Shown: piece after piece, positions 8,102-18,223 of the stretch
Numbering within the stretch: the stretch's first letter is position 1
Layout: every line of letters starts with the position of its first letter
From: Pleurocapsa sp. PCC 7327
GTDB taxonomy: Bacteria; Cyanobacteriota; Cyanobacteriia; Cyanobacteriales; Microcystaceae
Assembly (NCBI RefSeq): GCF_000317025.1
Contig: NC_019689.1
Coordinates: forward strand, 1,067,501-1,131,500
Direction of reading: 5' to 3'
DNA: 64,000 nucleotides
Notes under the pieces: generated by a model
Database searches by the model: none
Seen by the model: the letters and a program-made list of their open reading frames with translations, nothing else
What the model was told of the DNA's origin: nothing
Translations under genes and position numbers: made by a program

Positions 8102-8620
8102 ATGGCATCTAGGTTTGACTGGGAAGAATTGAGAGTTCCCGAAATTATCGATGGGATGACCGCACTCTTGGTTGCGCCTGTCATTCTTACTGTTGCATCG
8201 GCTGTAAAACAGCCTGGAGTCCAATCGGCTATTAAAGAAGGAATCACCCTGGCTGAAAGATGCAAAGAAGCTTTGGCAGAAACAACAGAGACGATTGAAA
8301 ATTTAGCAGCAGAAGTCAATAGCGAATTAATTGCTCAAAAACAGGCGCAATCTAACTCTCAAAGTTATGTCCCAAGCAAACAATTCGATATCGGTGGAGA
8401 ATTAATGCATGCGCTCTCTGAAGCAAATTTAGAGATGAGACGATTGACCAATGGTTTGGTAGATTGGCGTTTGATAGTACCGTTGGGATTGGGTTCGCTT
8501 GCCATCCGACAATTACTCATTAAGGGATTGCAACTTGACGAAATTCCCTGGTATACGTTGGCTTGGTATGCGTTCGATTCCTTTGCCAAACTCAATGATA
8601 GTAGCGAATCGAGTTCGTGA
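8102..8620 (+). CDS. DUF5132-like membrane-associated protein
   Basis: A 172-residue protein preceded by AGGAG. The first 80 residues, with VPEIIDGMTALLVAPVILTV, then PGVQSAIKEGITLAERCKEAL and AETTETIENLAAEVNSEL, resemble the pattern of DUF5132. That family is often coded beside HMA-domain P-type ATPases. The C-terminal half (LVDWRLIVPLGLGSLAIRQLLIKG, about 120-143) contains a further hydrophobic segment. It lies 79 bases upstream of a P-type ATPase in the same direction, so it is probably an accessory or regulatory partner of that pump. The family assignment is by eye only. Confidence 0.6.
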   Translation: MASRFDWEELRVPEIIDGMTALLVAPVILTVASAVKQPGVQSAIKEGITLAERCKEALAETTETIENLAAEVNSELIAQKQAQSNSQSYVPSKQFDIGGELMHALSEANLEMRRLTNGLVDWRLIVPLGLGSLAIRQLLIKGLQLDEIPWYTLAWYAFDSFAKLNDSSESSS

Positions 8621-8699
8621 CGTATTCTATTCCAACACAAATTTAAATGTCTAAATTGGTGTCGGAACGGGGACGTATTAATTAACTGTCGGACATCTT

Positions 8700-11600
8700 T
8701 TGTCAGGGGCTAAAAATTCTGTGATTAAAGCTATTCATACGACTAAAGGGAGAGCCAGATATAAGATTCGAGAGCTTTACCGTTCAAAATCTCTCAAAAA
8801 CTATCTTGAAGAAATACTAGGACGTAAGCCAGAAATTAAGTATGTTTCAGCCAATCCTTTAACCAGTAATGTTCTTGTTATTTTTAATGAAGACAATAGT
8901 AGCGATCGCATTGCTTCTCTTCTCGAAGAAATTGTTTTAGATTACCAAAAGCACGGCGAAAAAGTTCGGGCAAAATCTTTCTCTAAAACCCCAAATGATG
9001 CTGTTGCCAATGCCCAAGTGCAAAGCACAAAAGACTGGCATCTGATGGAAGTCAATACTGTCCTGGATGTCTTGAATGCTTCAAAAACAGCGGGATTATC
9101 TAGCGAGTTGGCAGCAGAAAACCTGAATAAATATGGTCCGAATCTCCTATCTGAAGCAGAAACCCGATCTCAATTGAGTATTTTAATAGACCAATTCAAA
9201 TCTTTACCCGTTGCTTTACTGGGAGTGGCTGCTGGGGTCTCCATTTTCACTGGTGGGCTGGTCGATGCGCTAGTAATATTGGGCGTTATTGGTCTCAATG
9301 CCGCGATCGGTTATACAACAGAAAGCCAGTCAGAAAAAATTATTAATTCTCTCGCCAGTCGCGAGCAAACCTCGACTTGGGTTATAAGAGACGGCAAGCA
9401 GATAGAAATCCCCACACAAGAGGTTGTTTTAGGAGATATTTTAGTTCTAAAAAGCGGCAACTATGTCGCAGCAGATGGGCGATTAATCGAGGCAGAGAAC
9501 TTGAGCGTCGATGAGTCTGCCCTTACTGGCGAGAGCATCCCCGTTACTAAAACAACGGCATCCCTGACAGATGAAGATGTTTATGTTTCCCTAGCCGATC
9601 GCACCAACATGGTTTATAAAGGAACGTTGGTCACTGGCGGTCAAGGGATCGCTGTGGTAGTGGCGACGGGGAAATCGACGGAAATGGGCAAAATCCAACA
9701 AATGGTTGGCGAGGCAAATGCGATGGAAACCCCTTTGTCGAGACAACTAGACGAGGTTGGATCTCAACTCGTCGCGATTGGGATGGTCATTTGTGGCGGT
9801 GTCTTTGGCATTGGCGTGCTGCGGGGATACGGTTTGGTGCAAATGCTCCAATCGTCCATCTCCCTGGCGGTTGCTGCGGTTCCCGAAGGATTGCCCACTA
9901 TCGCCACGACAACCCTTGCCCTGGGCATCCAAGATATGAGGAAGCATAACGTCCTCGTCCGCAGTCTCAGCGCGGTAGAAGCTTTGGGTTCGGTACAGAC
10001 TATCTGCATGGATAAAACCGGAACCATCACCGAAAACCGAATGTCAGTGGTCGAGATACACACAGGCAGCCGCTACATTAAGGTGTCTGATGGCGAATTT
10101 ATCGCAGGGGAGGAGAAGATTAATCCCTATGCCGGCGAGGAACTGCTCAAGCTGATTCACGTATCGGTTCTGTGCAACGAAAGCGAAGTCAGCCAACAGC
10201 AAGATGGCGAGTATGCGGTCAAGGGTTCGGCAACCGAGAATGCCCTGATTTATATGGCGATTAGTGCTGGTACGAACGTTATCGAACTTCGGCAAAAGTA
10301 TCCGCTGCTGCAAACCAACCCGCGATCGGAAAATCGCAATATTATGAGTACGGTTCATAGCGATCGCGATAATCATAAGTTGGTTGCGGTCAAGGGCAGT
10401 CCGGCAGAGGTGGTACGGATCTGCAAATATTGGCTGAAAAACGGTCGCGCGGTACCCTTAGAAGAAGAAGACAGGCAGGCGATCGAACTCGAAAACGATC
10501 GCATGGCAGGAAAAGCGCTGAGGGTGCTTGGGGTCGCTTATCGCCAGATCGATGAGGTCGATAATGGGAATGGGAATAACTACGAGTCAGACTTGACATG
10601 GCTGGGTCTTGTCGGTATGGCAGATCCCGTGAGAAAGGGAGTTAAAGAATTAATCGATGATTTCCATAAAGCGGGCATCGATCCGGTAATGATTACCGGG
10701 GATCAAAGCCCAACCGCCTACGCGATCGCAAAGGAGTTAGGGTTAACTAGAAGAGAGCAACTAGAAATCCTCGATTCAACTAACCTCAACAATCTCACTC
10801 CAGAGGCACTGACAGCACTTGCCGATAAAGTCGATGTCTTTGCCCGCATCAGTCCAAGTAATAAATTGCAAATCGTCCAAGCTTTGCAGGCAGCCGGAAA
10901 AGTGGTTGCTATGACCGGAGATGGCATTAACGACGCGCCCGCGCTCAAAGCCGCTCAAGTCGGCGTGGCAATGGGTAAAGGCGGTACCGACGCTGCGCGA
11001 GAGGTGGCAGACATTATCCTAGAAGATGACAGGCTCGAAACGATGATTATTGCCATCAGTCGAGGACGGACGATCTATAACAATATCAGAAAAGCGGTGC
11101 ATTTTCTGCTAGCAACAAACCTGAGCGAAATCATGGTAATGACGACCGCAACCGCAGTCGGTCTGGGCGAACCTTTGAATGCGATTCAACTCCTTTGGCT
11201 CAATTTAGTTAGTGACATCTTCCCGGGTCTTGCCCTTGCCCTAGAACCGCCAGAGCCAGATATTTTAAGTCAGCCGCCCCGCAGCCCTGACGAACCGATT
11301 ATCAAGGAATCCGACTTCGGGAGAATTGCCTTTGAGTCGGCAACGCTGACGGTAGGGACTTTATCGGCTTATGGGTATGGCATCCTCAGATATGGGATCG
11401 GTTCGCAGGCAAGTACGATGGCGTTTATGAGTCTGACGGCAGGGCAACTGCTGCATACTATTAGCTGCCGCTCCCAAGAACACAGTATTTTTAGTCGAGA
11501 AAAATTGCCAAATAATCCCTACTTAAATGCTGCCATAGCAGGCTCTTTTGCCATACAGCTCCTCGCGATCGCGATTCCCCCGCTCAGAAGCCTTTTGAAA

Positions 11601-11732
11601 ATTACGCCCATCGATCTTGTCGATGGTGCCGTCATTAGCGGTAGTGCTGCGTTGCCCCTGCTAGTCAATGAAAGCACGAAGCGCGATCGCAAGATAGCAA
11701 GCGATAAAGATCGTGGGCAGGAGATTGAATAG
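8700..11732 (+). CDS. cation-transporting P-type ATPase with HMA-like N terminus
   Basis: A 1010-residue P-type ATPase. In order: an N-terminal HMA-like ferredoxin-fold region (about 8-85, with no CxxC metal site), a CtpF/Ca2+-ATPase-like N-terminal cation ATPase segment (about 115-150), the actuator motif TGES (276-279), PEGLP in M4 (395-399), the phosphorylation site DKTGT (Asp438), and TGDGINDAPALK near 738-749. PEGLP with NLVSDIFPGLALALEPPE in M6 points to the P2-like (Ca2+/Mn2+ or similar) group rather than a CPx heavy-metal pump. The ion is unknown. The start is TTG at 8700 (a stop lies at 8679); GTG at 8718 is an alternative. It lies 79 bases after the DUF5132-like gene and 34 before the metK-like gene, so this is probably an operon. 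Confidence 0.9.
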   Translation: MSGAKNSVIKAIHTTKGRARYKIRELYRSKSLKNYLEEILGRKPEIKYVSANPLTSNVLVIFNEDNSSDRIASLLEEIVLDYQKHGEKVRAKSFSKTPNDAVANAQVQSTKDWHLMEVNTVLDVLNASKTAGLSSELAAENLNKYGPNLLSEAETRSQLSILIDQFKSLPVALLGVAAGVSIFTGGLVDALVILGVIGLNAAIGYTTESQSEKIINSLASREQTSTWVIRDGKQIEIPTQEVVLGDILVLKSGNYVAADGRLIEAENLSVDESALTGESIPVTKTTASLTDEDVYVSLADRTNMVYKGTLVTGGQGIAVVVATGKSTEMGKIQQMVGEANAMETPLSRQLDEVGSQLVAIGMVICGGVFGIGVLRGYGLVQMLQSSISLAVAAVPEGLPTIATTTLALGIQDMRKHNVLVRSLSAVEALGSVQTICMDKTGTITENRMSVVEIHTGSRYIKVSDGEFIAGEEKINPYAGEELLKLIHVSVLCNESEVSQQQDGEYAVKGSATENALIYMAISAGTNVIELRQKYPLLQTNPRSENRNIMSTVHSDRDNHKLVAVKGSPAEVVRICKYWLKNGRAVPLEEEDRQAIELENDRMAGKALRVLGVAYRQIDEVDNGNGNNYESDLTWLGLVGMADPVRKGVKELIDDFHKAGIDPVMITGDQSPTAYAIAKELGLTRREQLEILDSTNLNNLTPEALTALADKVDVFARISPSNKLQIVQALQAAGKVVAMTGDGINDAPALKAAQVGVAMGKGGTDAAREVADIILEDDRLETMIIAISRGRTIYNNIRKAVHFLLATNLSEIMVMTTATAVGLGEPLNAIQLLWLNLVSDIFPGLALALEPPEPDILSQPPRSPDEPIIKESDFGRIAFESATLTVGTLSAYGYGILRYGIGSQASTMAFMSLTAGQLLHTISCRSQEHSIFSREKLPNNPYLNAAIAGSFAIQLLAIAIPPLRSLLKITPIDLVDGAVISGSAALPLLVNESTKRDRKIASDKDRGQEIE

Positions 11733-11766
11733 CGATCCAAACTTACGTCGATTGAGGTGAAAAACG

Positions 11767-12951
11767 ATGAAAAAAGACTTTATGTTCACATCTGAGTCCG
11801 TCACCGAAGGACATCCCGATAAACTTTGCGACCAGATTAGCGATGCTATCGTCGACCGTTTTCTCCAGCAAGATCCCTATGCCAGGATCGTTACAGAATG
11901 TGCTGTAGCGACGGGCATTGTTTTCATAGCCGCCAGATTTGAACCCAATGCCAATGTGGATTTTCCCAACGTTGCCAGACAAGTTATCGACCAGGTTGGC
12001 TACGCGCAAAAGGATTTTAATGCTAAGACCTGTAGCATTCTAACCAGCCTTACCGAATTTAAGCGAGAGCAAGACCGATTTTTTGACGAAAAAAATCTCT
12101 CTGACGAAGAAATAGAGCGAATTCCCGTCAAAAACCAAGCGACGGTATTTGGTTTTGCTTGCAATCAAACTCCCGTGTTGATGCCGTTGCCGATTTGGTT
12201 AGCTCACAAACTGGCAAGACAACTCAGCGAGGTGAGAAAGCAAAATCTACTCTCCTATCTCACCCCTGACGGCAAAACCCAAGTTGGCGTGGAATATAGA
12301 AATCGCAGACCTTATAGAATTCACAGCATTACAGTCATTGCCAGCCAAAATAAAAAATCAAAACCCGATTTCGAGCAACTCCAGGACGATATTCGCGAGA
12401 CGGTCATTAAACCCATCTTTGAAGATGAAGATATCAGACCAGATCCACAAACCAGAATATTTGTCAACCCCGATGGACCGTTTGTTAAAGGAGGACCTGC
12501 CGTTCATTCGGGGCTAACGGGAAGAAAAAACGCGATCGATACCTATGGCGAGTACGCACAGCATAGCGGTTCGGCTTTGAGCGGCAAAGACCCAGTTAGA
12601 ATCGATCGAGTGGGAGCCTATGCTGCTCGTTATGCTGCGAAAAATGTCGTGGCAGCAGGACTTGCCGATGAATGTGAGGTACAGCTTAGTTATTCTATCG
12701 GACTTGCAAGACCTGTCAGCATTCAGGTGGAAACGTTTGGCACCGGAAAAGTTTCCGAGGAAGAGATTGCCATCCTGCTTGAGAAGCATTTTGATTTCCG
12801 TCTGGCAGGAATCATTAAGCAGTTCGATTTGAGATACTTGCCCTCGCTCCATAAAGGCACGTTCTATAGAAAATTAGCAGTCTACGGTCATGTAGGCAGG
12901 ATGGATATCGAACTGCCCTGGGAGAAAACAGATAAGGCGGCTGTTTTTTAA
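11767..12951 (+). CDS. divergent S-adenosylmethionine synthetase-like protein (MetK paralogue)
   Basis: A 394-residue protein clearly in the MetK family: GHPDK at 15-19, the [20 protein letters not shown] helix, GLTGRK near 248-253, [10 protein letters not shown] and [18 protein letters not shown]. Two active-site signatures are altered. The usual GDQG is KNQA (about 122-125), and the GDxGLTGRK motif reads VHSGLTGRK, so two metal/ATP-site aspartates are replaced. MetK normally makes SAM from Met and ATP; this protein may be a paralogue with changed chemistry, and a normal metK probably lies elsewhere (inference). GAGGTG precedes the ATG. Its stop codon overlaps the clpX stop on the other strand. 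Confidence 0.85.
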   Translation: MKKDFMFTSESVTEGHPDKLCDQISDAIVDRFLQQDPYARIVTECAVATGIVFIAARFEPNANVDFPNVARQVIDQVGYAQKDFNAKTCSILTSLTEFKREQDRFFDEKNLSDEEIERIPVKNQATVFGFACNQTPVLMPLPIWLAHKLARQLSEVRKQNLLSYLTPDGKTQVGVEYRNRRPYRIHSITVIASQNKKSKPDFEQLQDDIRETVIKPIFEDEDIRPDPQTRIFVNPDGPFVKGGPAVHSGLTGRKNAIDTYGEYAQHSGSALSGKDPVRIDRVGAYAARYAAKNVVAAGLADECEVQLSYSIGLARPVSIQVETFGTGKVSEEEIAILLEKHFDFRLAGIIKQFDLRYLPSLHKGTFYRKLAVYGHVGRMDIELPWEKTDKAAVF

Positions 12952-14291
12952 GCCGATTCCGGCGTTGGCAGAGAAGAAGGATGCATCAGTAGCTCTGCGG
13001 TAGAGCGCTTCTCCACCATCTCCCGCGTAATCAAACAGCGTTGAACATCCTTGCGGGATGGCAGTTCGTACATTACGTCCAGCATCAGTTCTTCGACGAT
13101 TCCCCGCAAAGCTCTAGCGCCAGTTTTGCGACGATAAGCTTCCTGTGCGATCGCCCTCACCGCATCATGTCTAAATTCTAGTTGCACGTTGTCCATCTTC
13201 AAGAGTTTTTGATATTGCTTGACGAGGGCGTTGCGAGGTTGAGTCAAAATGGCGACTAACGTTTCTTCATCGAGCGGATCGAGGGATGCCATGACCGGAA
13301 TGCGACCGACAAATTCGGGGATCATGCCATACTTAACTAGGTCGTCCGGTTCGAGCTGTTTGAGTAAATCTGCCGTTCGTTTCTCTTTAGAAGTCCCTTC
13401 TCCCGGACGCACAAAGCCCATCGACTTTTTGCCAAGTCGCTGTTCGACCATTTTGTCGAGTCCGACAAAAGCACCGCCGCAGATGAAGAGAATGTTACTG
13501 GTATCGATTTGGATGCAGTCTTGATAGGGATGTTTTCGTCCTCCCTGGGGCGGTACGTTGGCGACCGTTCCCTCCAGCATTTTCAGGAGTGCTTGCTGTA
13601 CGCCTTCTCCAGATACGTCGCGAGTGATTGAGGGATTTTCGCTTTTGCGGGCAATTTTATCGATTTCGTCGATGTAGATAATTCCCCGTTGCGCTTCTTC
13701 TACATCTAAATCTGCTACCTGTAGCAGACGCAGTAGAATATTTTCTACATCTTCTCCCACGTATCCCGCTTCGGTGAGGGTAGTGGCATCTGCAACCGCA
13801 AAGGGAACGTCGAGAATTTTCGCCAGCGTTTGCGCGAGTAAAGTTTTGCCCGAACCCGTCGGTCCGATGAGCAGGATATTCGATTTTTGTAGCTCTACGG
13901 GGTCGTCTATAATGCCGCTTTTTCTGGCTTGAGAGACGCTGAGACGCTTGTAATGGTTGTAAACGGCGACCGAGAGAATTTTTTTGGCGTCGTCTTGTCC
14001 GATAACGTATTCGTCTAGGTATTTTTTGATTTCTCTCGGTTTGGGAATGCGATCGAAGTTGAGACGATCTCGATTGGCGCGTCGTTTGGCAGGATTCTCC
14101 TCCGACCGAGGCACGGACGAGGAAACCGAATTGGAAGCGTCCACCAGTTCCTCGTCTAAAATTTCGTTACATAACTCAACGCATTCGTCGCAGATGTAGA
14201 CTCCCGGTCCGGCAATGAGTTTGCGTACCTGTTCCTGGGATTTTCCGCAGAACGAACATTTTAAATGGGAGTCGTATTTAGACATATTCAT
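12948..14291 (-). CDS. clpX: ClpX, ATPase subunit of ClpXP protease
   Basis: A 447-residue AAA+ unfoldase that feeds substrates to ClpP in the cytoplasm. The N-terminal zinc-binding domain has Cys12, Cys15, Cys34 and Cys37; Walker A GPTGSGKT is at 143-150; DEIDKIA (Walker B) and the C-terminal small domain with [16 protein letters not shown] follow. Its ATG overlaps the clpP stop (ATGA), implying translational coupling. Its TAA overlaps the metK-like stop on the opposite strand, leaving no space for an intergenic terminator. The order tig-clpP-clpX is conserved in many bacteria. Confidence 0.98.
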   Translation of the reverse strand: MNMSKYDSHLKCSFCGKSQEQVRKLIAGPGVYICDECVELCNEILDEELVDASNSVSSSVPRSEENPAKRRANRDRLNFDRIPKPREIKKYLDEYVIGQDDAKKILSVAVYNHYKRLSVSQARKSGIIDDPVELQKSNILLIGPTGSGKTLLAQTLAKILDVPFAVADATTLTEAGYVGEDVENILLRLLQVADLDVEEAQRGIIYIDEIDKIARKSENPSITRDVSGEGVQQALLKMLEGTVANVPPQGGRKHPYQDCIQIDTSNILFICGGAFVGLDKMVEQRLGKKSMGFVRPGEGTSKEKRTADLLKQLEPDDLVKYGMIPEFVGRIPVMASLDPLDEETLVAILTQPRNALVKQYQKLLKMDNVQLEFRHDAVRAIAQEAYRRKTGARALRGIVEELMLDVMYELPSRKDVQRCLITREMVEKRSTAELLMHPSSLPTPESA

Positions 14292-15106
14292 TTTAGTGAT
14301 GTAACGGGAATGGTTGGATCGGAAAGGGTCGGGCGAGAGATAACGCGATCGATCAGACCGTATTCTTGGGCTTCTTGAGCGGACATGTAGAAATCGCGTT
14401 CGGTATCGGTAGCAATTTTCTCGTATGGCTGACCTGTGTGGATAGCAAGAAGTTCGTTTAGCCTTTGTTTCATGTAGAGAATTTCTCTAGCCTGAATTTC
14501 GATTTCTACGGCTTGTCCTTGGGCGCCGCCGATAGGCTGATGGATCATCAACCTCGCACTGGGCAAAGCCATGCGCTTTCCTTTGGCACCGCCCGATAGC
14601 AAAAACGCGCCCATACTAGCAGCTAATCCGAAACAAATGGTAACGACATCCGGGCGAACTTGCTGCATGGCATCGTAGATGGCAAAGCCTGCGTACACCG
14701 ATCCTCCAGGGGAGTTGATGTATAGCTGGATGTCTTTTTCTGGATCTTCGGCATCTAAATATAACAACTGTGCCACGATCGAATCGGCAACCTTGTCGTC
14801 AATTGGGGTTCCCAGAAAAACAATCCGCTCTCTGAGCAGTCGCGAGTAGATATCAAAGGCTCTCTCTCCCAATCCAGACTGTTCCACGACCATGGGAATA
14901 ACGTTCTCAATGTCGTTGGGACTTTGAGAGTAGATATCCCAAGAACAATAGCTGGTGATTGAAGATTGGTGCGATCGCGATTGAACCATAAACTTAGGAG
15001 CTAAGCTCGAAGCAAAAATTTGTATCTTAACTAAAGGTGATTGACTTAGTGCCTCTGGTTTTTTAGATAAGAAGACCGAACTAACCAATTTACCTTCTGA
15101 CAACAT
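14288..15106 (-). CDS. clpP: ClpP, proteolytic subunit
   Basis: A serine protease subunit. The catalytic Ser164 is in GLAASMGAF and His189 in LMIHQP, with the usual Asp in the [11 protein letters not shown] region. As drawn from 15106 the protein has 272 residues, about 65 more than a typical ClpP, whose N terminus matches here from about residue 71 ([22 protein letters not shown]). AAGG stands 5-8 bases before the ATG at 15106; Met40 (14989) and Met72 (14893) are alternative starts without a good Shine-Dalgarno sequence. So there is either a real N-terminal extension or a shorter true protein. The overlap with clpX is 4 bases. Confidence 0.9.
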   Translation of the reverse strand: MLSEGKLVSSVFLSKKPEALSQSPLVKIQIFASSLAPKFMVQSRSHQSSITSYCSWDIYSQSPNDIENVIPMVVEQSGLGERAFDIYSRLLRERIVFLGTPIDDKVADSIVAQLLYLDAEDPEKDIQLYINSPGGSVYAGFAIYDAMQQVRPDVVTICFGLAASMGAFLLSGGAKGKRMALPSARLMIHQPIGGAQGQAVEIEIQAREILYMKQRLNELLAIHTGQPYEKIATDTERDFYMSAQEAQEYGLIDRVISRPTLSDPTIPVTSLK

Positions 15107-15302
15107 TATGCCTTAAGCGATCGCGAATTGGGTATAACCGGAAAGGATGAAGGAGATAGGAAGGATGTACGAACCCAACACGTCGCGGAGGCGCGCAGGC
15201 GGGAAGGAATTCTCCTGCGTCCGCTCTTGAAGCGCCGTTCTCTACTCCTAACCGATCCATCTTTTATATCCTTCATTTCAATTCCTTTTTTTATTCTTCT
15301 TT

Positions 15303-16688
15303 TTATTCTTCCTCTGTCTGGGTTGAGGCTGCTTCAGTTCCCTCTTCTTCGGATTTTGCTGCTTCTTCAAGCGTTCCTTTGGGAACTAATTCTACTGTTG
15401 TTTTTTCTTCAAGCCAATCGAGGGTTTTTTCGACGAGCAAGTCTTCTTGTACCATGTCTCGCAAACGCTCTAGATCGATCTCGCGATCGCTAAATTTTTC
15501 TCTGAGTTCTTTAATCTTGGCTTCTACTGCTTCTGCTTCCGATTCGATCGATTCGACTTTGGCAATTTCTTTAAGGATTAGGGTTTGTTTGAGGCGCTCT
15601 ATAGCTTCAGGACGAGAATTTTCCCGCATCCGAGGAATGCTCTGTGCATTGAATAGCTGCTTGATATCAACGCCAAGCTGCTGCATCTGCATTGCCGTCT
15701 GAGTCAGAATCGCGTTAACTTCTTCCTGAATCATCGTATCCGGCAGATCGACCGTGCAGTTTTTGAGCAATTCTGCTATGATTGCCGAACGGATGCTGTT
15801 TTTCGTTTCTTGTTTGGCTTTTTCTCGATATTGTTTCTCCAGAGATTCCCTTAGCTGTGCCATCGTCTCGAATTCGCTTACCTCTTGGGCAAAGTCATCG
15901 TCTAACTCTGGCAGTTCTTTTGCTTTGAGTTCTTTGAGGGTAATGCTAAAGATGACGGCTTTTCCGGCTAAATCTTCTCGCGGATAATCTTCTGGGAAAG
16001 TTACGGAAATTTCCTTAGTTTCCTCCGGCTTCATGCCGACAATTCCTTCGACCATTCCCTCGATGAAGCGTCCTTGCTCCATTTCGACTTTTAAATCCGT
16101 TCCTTGAACGCCTGGAATGGGTTCGCCTGCTTCTCCTGACTCTGTAACTGTGCGTCCTTGATAGTCAACAATTGCTACGTCTCCCATTTGTGCCCCACGT
16201 TCTTCGACGGGAACTAGAGTCGCTTGCTGGATGCGGCGTTGTTCTAGCCAATCCTCGATTTCTTTGGGATCGTAAACGCTCTCTTCTGCTTTCACTGTCA
16301 GACCTTGATACTGTCCCAGTTCTACTGTTGGCGGTACGTCAACGGAGGCAGAGAAAGTCAATGGTTCTCCAGGTTCGTATTTTTGAATTAATTCGTCAAA
16401 ATTTGAGCGTAATTTGTAATTTCCTAGCGATTCAATCGATTCTTGCTTTATTGCTTCTTCTAAGGCTTTTTGAACAATCTCTTCTAAGGCTGCTGCCTTG
16501 ATTTGCTTCGAGCCGATTCTTTGCAGCAGCACTTGACGAGGAACTTTTCCCTTGCGAAACCCAGGAATGTTCGAAGAGCGAGCAAGGTTTTGTATCACTT
16601 TTTCGTAGGTATTTTTCGAGGTTTCAGCCGAAATTTCGATTTCCAAGCCAATTTGACTGTCAGGAAGTTTTTCCTGGGTTACTTTCAT
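15303..16688 (-). CDS. tig: trigger factor, ribosome-bound chaperone / prolyl isomerase
   Basis: A 461-residue trigger factor. The ribosome-binding signature GFRKGKVP is at 43-50; an FKBP-type PPIase domain lies at about 165-245 (VAIVDYQGRTVTESGE onward); the rest is the long helical chaperone domain, ending in an acidic low-complexity tail (about 435-461). It binds near the nascent chain exit tunnel and helps folding. It is first of tig-clpP-clpX on this strand, about 195 bases before clpP, so chaperone and protease are co-expressed. The 413-base region upstream carries a strong inverted repeat. Confidence 0.97.
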   Translation of the reverse strand: MKVTQEKLPDSQIGLEIEISAETSKNTYEKVIQNLARSSNIPGFRKGKVPRQVLLQRIGSKQIKAAALEEIVQKALEEAIKQESIESLGNYKLRSNFDELIQKYEPGEPLTFSASVDVPPTVELGQYQGLTVKAEESVYDPKEIEDWLEQRRIQQATLVPVEERGAQMGDVAIVDYQGRTVTESGEAGEPIPGVQGTDLKVEMEQGRFIEGMVEGIVGMKPEETKEISVTFPEDYPREDLAGKAVIFSITLKELKAKELPELDDDFAQEVSEFETMAQLRESLEKQYREKAKQETKNSIRSAIIAELLKNCTVDLPDTMIQEEVNAILTQTAMQMQQLGVDIKQLFNAQSIPRMRENSRPEAIERLKQTLILKEIAKVESIESEAEAVEAKIKELREKFSDREIDLERLRDMVQEDLLVEKTLDWLEEKTTVELVPKGTLEEAAKSEEEGTEAASTQTEEE

Positions 16689-16800
16689 CGACGTTCCTAA
16701 ATTTAGACAACTACAATAACTGTTTCGGAATTGACGAGCGGCGATCGCGTTAACGAATTAAATAAACAAACACCGCTCGTGATATCCTAGTGAGGCAACT

Positions 16801-16854
16801 ATCCATCAAACAAGGCAGGAAAGTCGCATTGGCGTTTAGCCTTGCCTGATGGAT
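16801..16854. promoter_or_regulatory. long inverted repeat in the tig / asd divergent region
   Basis: ATCCATCA-AA-CAAGGC (16801-16816) pairs with GCCTTG-CC-TGATGGAT (16839-16854): 14 of 16 positions pair, around a 22-base loop. No T-run follows on either strand, so it is not a simple terminator. It sits about 113 bases upstream of tig and about 250 upstream of asd. It could be a leader structure, a small RNA or an operator. The rest of the 413-base gap (16689-17101) shows only AT-rich promoter-like sequence. Confidence 0.5.
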
Positions 16855-17101
16855 TTCTTGTGTCGCTCTATTCACCTATTTGATAATAGTACACTCAAAG
16901 ATATCTCATTGTGGCTAGATTAAAGTTTTCTAGATTGTTAAGATAGCGAAGATCGGTTGGCAAGAACAGAGAAACTTTGAGGCAAAATGAAAACAGCTAT
17001 CTCAAGCGACCCCGACTTAAAAAAAATTAATTAAATTTTTTTAAGAAAGACCCTCTCTAGAGATTGAAGAAAATTAAAGCATTAAAATCCGACTACAAGA
17101 G

Positions 17102-18175
17102 ATGCGATCGCTAACAAGTGGAGAAAAAAATTTGTCACACAGAGTCAATGTCGCCATTCTTGGCGCAACGGGAGCAGTTGGTACAGAATTACTCGAACTT
17201 TTAGAAAGTCGTCAGTTCCCAGTTGCCAACCTAAAACTTCTTGCTTCGCCTCGTTCGGCGGGAACAACTCTACCGTTTAGGGGAGAGAATCTTCCCGTCG
17301 AGGCAGTAAGCGAGGATTCCTTCCAAGGCGTAGATATCGTATTAGCCTCTGCGGGCGCTTCCACCTCCAAAGCTTGGGCAAAAACGATTGTTGAATCAGG
17401 GGCAGTAATTATTGATAACTCCAGCGCTTTTCGCATGGATTCCCAGGTGCCTTTAATCGTTCCAGAAATTAACCCAGAAGCTGCCGCCCAGCATCAAGGC
17501 ATCATTGCCAATCCCAACTGTACGACAATCTTAATGGGAATGGCAATATTTCCCCTCCACCAAGTCCAGCCAATCAAACGTATCGTAGTATCTACCTACC
17601 AATCGGCTAGCGGTGCGGGTGCGAGAGCGATGGAAGAGTTAAAAGCCCAAGCGAAAGCGATTCTAGAAAACCAGACTCCCTCGACGCAAGCTTTTCCTTA
17701 TCCTTTAGCATTTAATTTATTTCCTCACAATTCTCCCCTCAACGAAGAAGGTTATTGCGAGGAAGAGATGAAAATGATTCGAGAAACTCGCAAGATTTTC
17801 AACGTACCTCAGTTGCTAATTACGGCAACTTGCGTTCGGGTTCCCGTACTCCGCGCCCACTCAGAAGCGGTTAATCTAGAATTTAGTCGTCCATTTGCGC
17901 CACAGCAAGCCAGAGAAATTCTCGCTTCGGCACCGGGAGTAAAACTGGTAGAAGAGTGGCAGGCAAATTACTTTCCGATGCCGATTGATGCAACGGGCAA
18001 AGATGAAGTGTTCGTGGGTCGAATTCGTCAAGATTTATCTCATCCTTGTGGGTTAGAATTGTGGCTCTGCGGCGATCAAATTCGCAAGGGAGCAGCCTTA
18101 AATGCGGTGCAGATTGCCGAATTATTGATCGAAAAAAATCTTCTCAAATCATCGACTTCAGCAGTTTCTGTTTAG
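17102..18175 (+). CDS. asd: aspartate-semialdehyde dehydrogenase
   Basis: This enzyme makes aspartate semialdehyde from aspartyl phosphate with NADPH, the branch point to lysine/DAP, threonine and methionine. Seen here: the Rossmann motif GATGAVG at 21-27; NPNCTT with the active-site Cys140; and LRAHSEAV with the acid/base His near 255. The 357 residues include about 11 before the conserved core, so a TTG at 17132 (residue 11) could also be the start. It is first in an asd-dapA-rnj cluster, 12 bases before the dapA TTG, which is conserved in cyanobacteria. Confidence 0.96.
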   Translation: MRSLTSGEKNLSHRVNVAILGATGAVGTELLELLESRQFPVANLKLLASPRSAGTTLPFRGENLPVEAVSEDSFQGVDIVLASAGASTSKAWAKTIVESGAVIIDNSSAFRMDSQVPLIVPEINPEAAAQHQGIIANPNCTTILMGMAIFPLHQVQPIKRIVVSTYQSASGAGARAMEELKAQAKAILENQTPSTQAFPYPLAFNLFPHNSPLNEEGYCEEEMKMIRETRKIFNVPQLLITATCVRVPVLRAHSEAVNLEFSRPFAPQQAREILASAPGVKLVEEWQANYFPMPIDATGKDEVFVGRIRQDLSHPCGLELWLCGDQIRKGAALNAVQIAELLIEKNLLKSSTSAVSV

Positions 18176-18223
18176 CCAGAAAGTTTATTGACTACTATTA
18201 ATCAACCCAAAATTCAAAATCGA

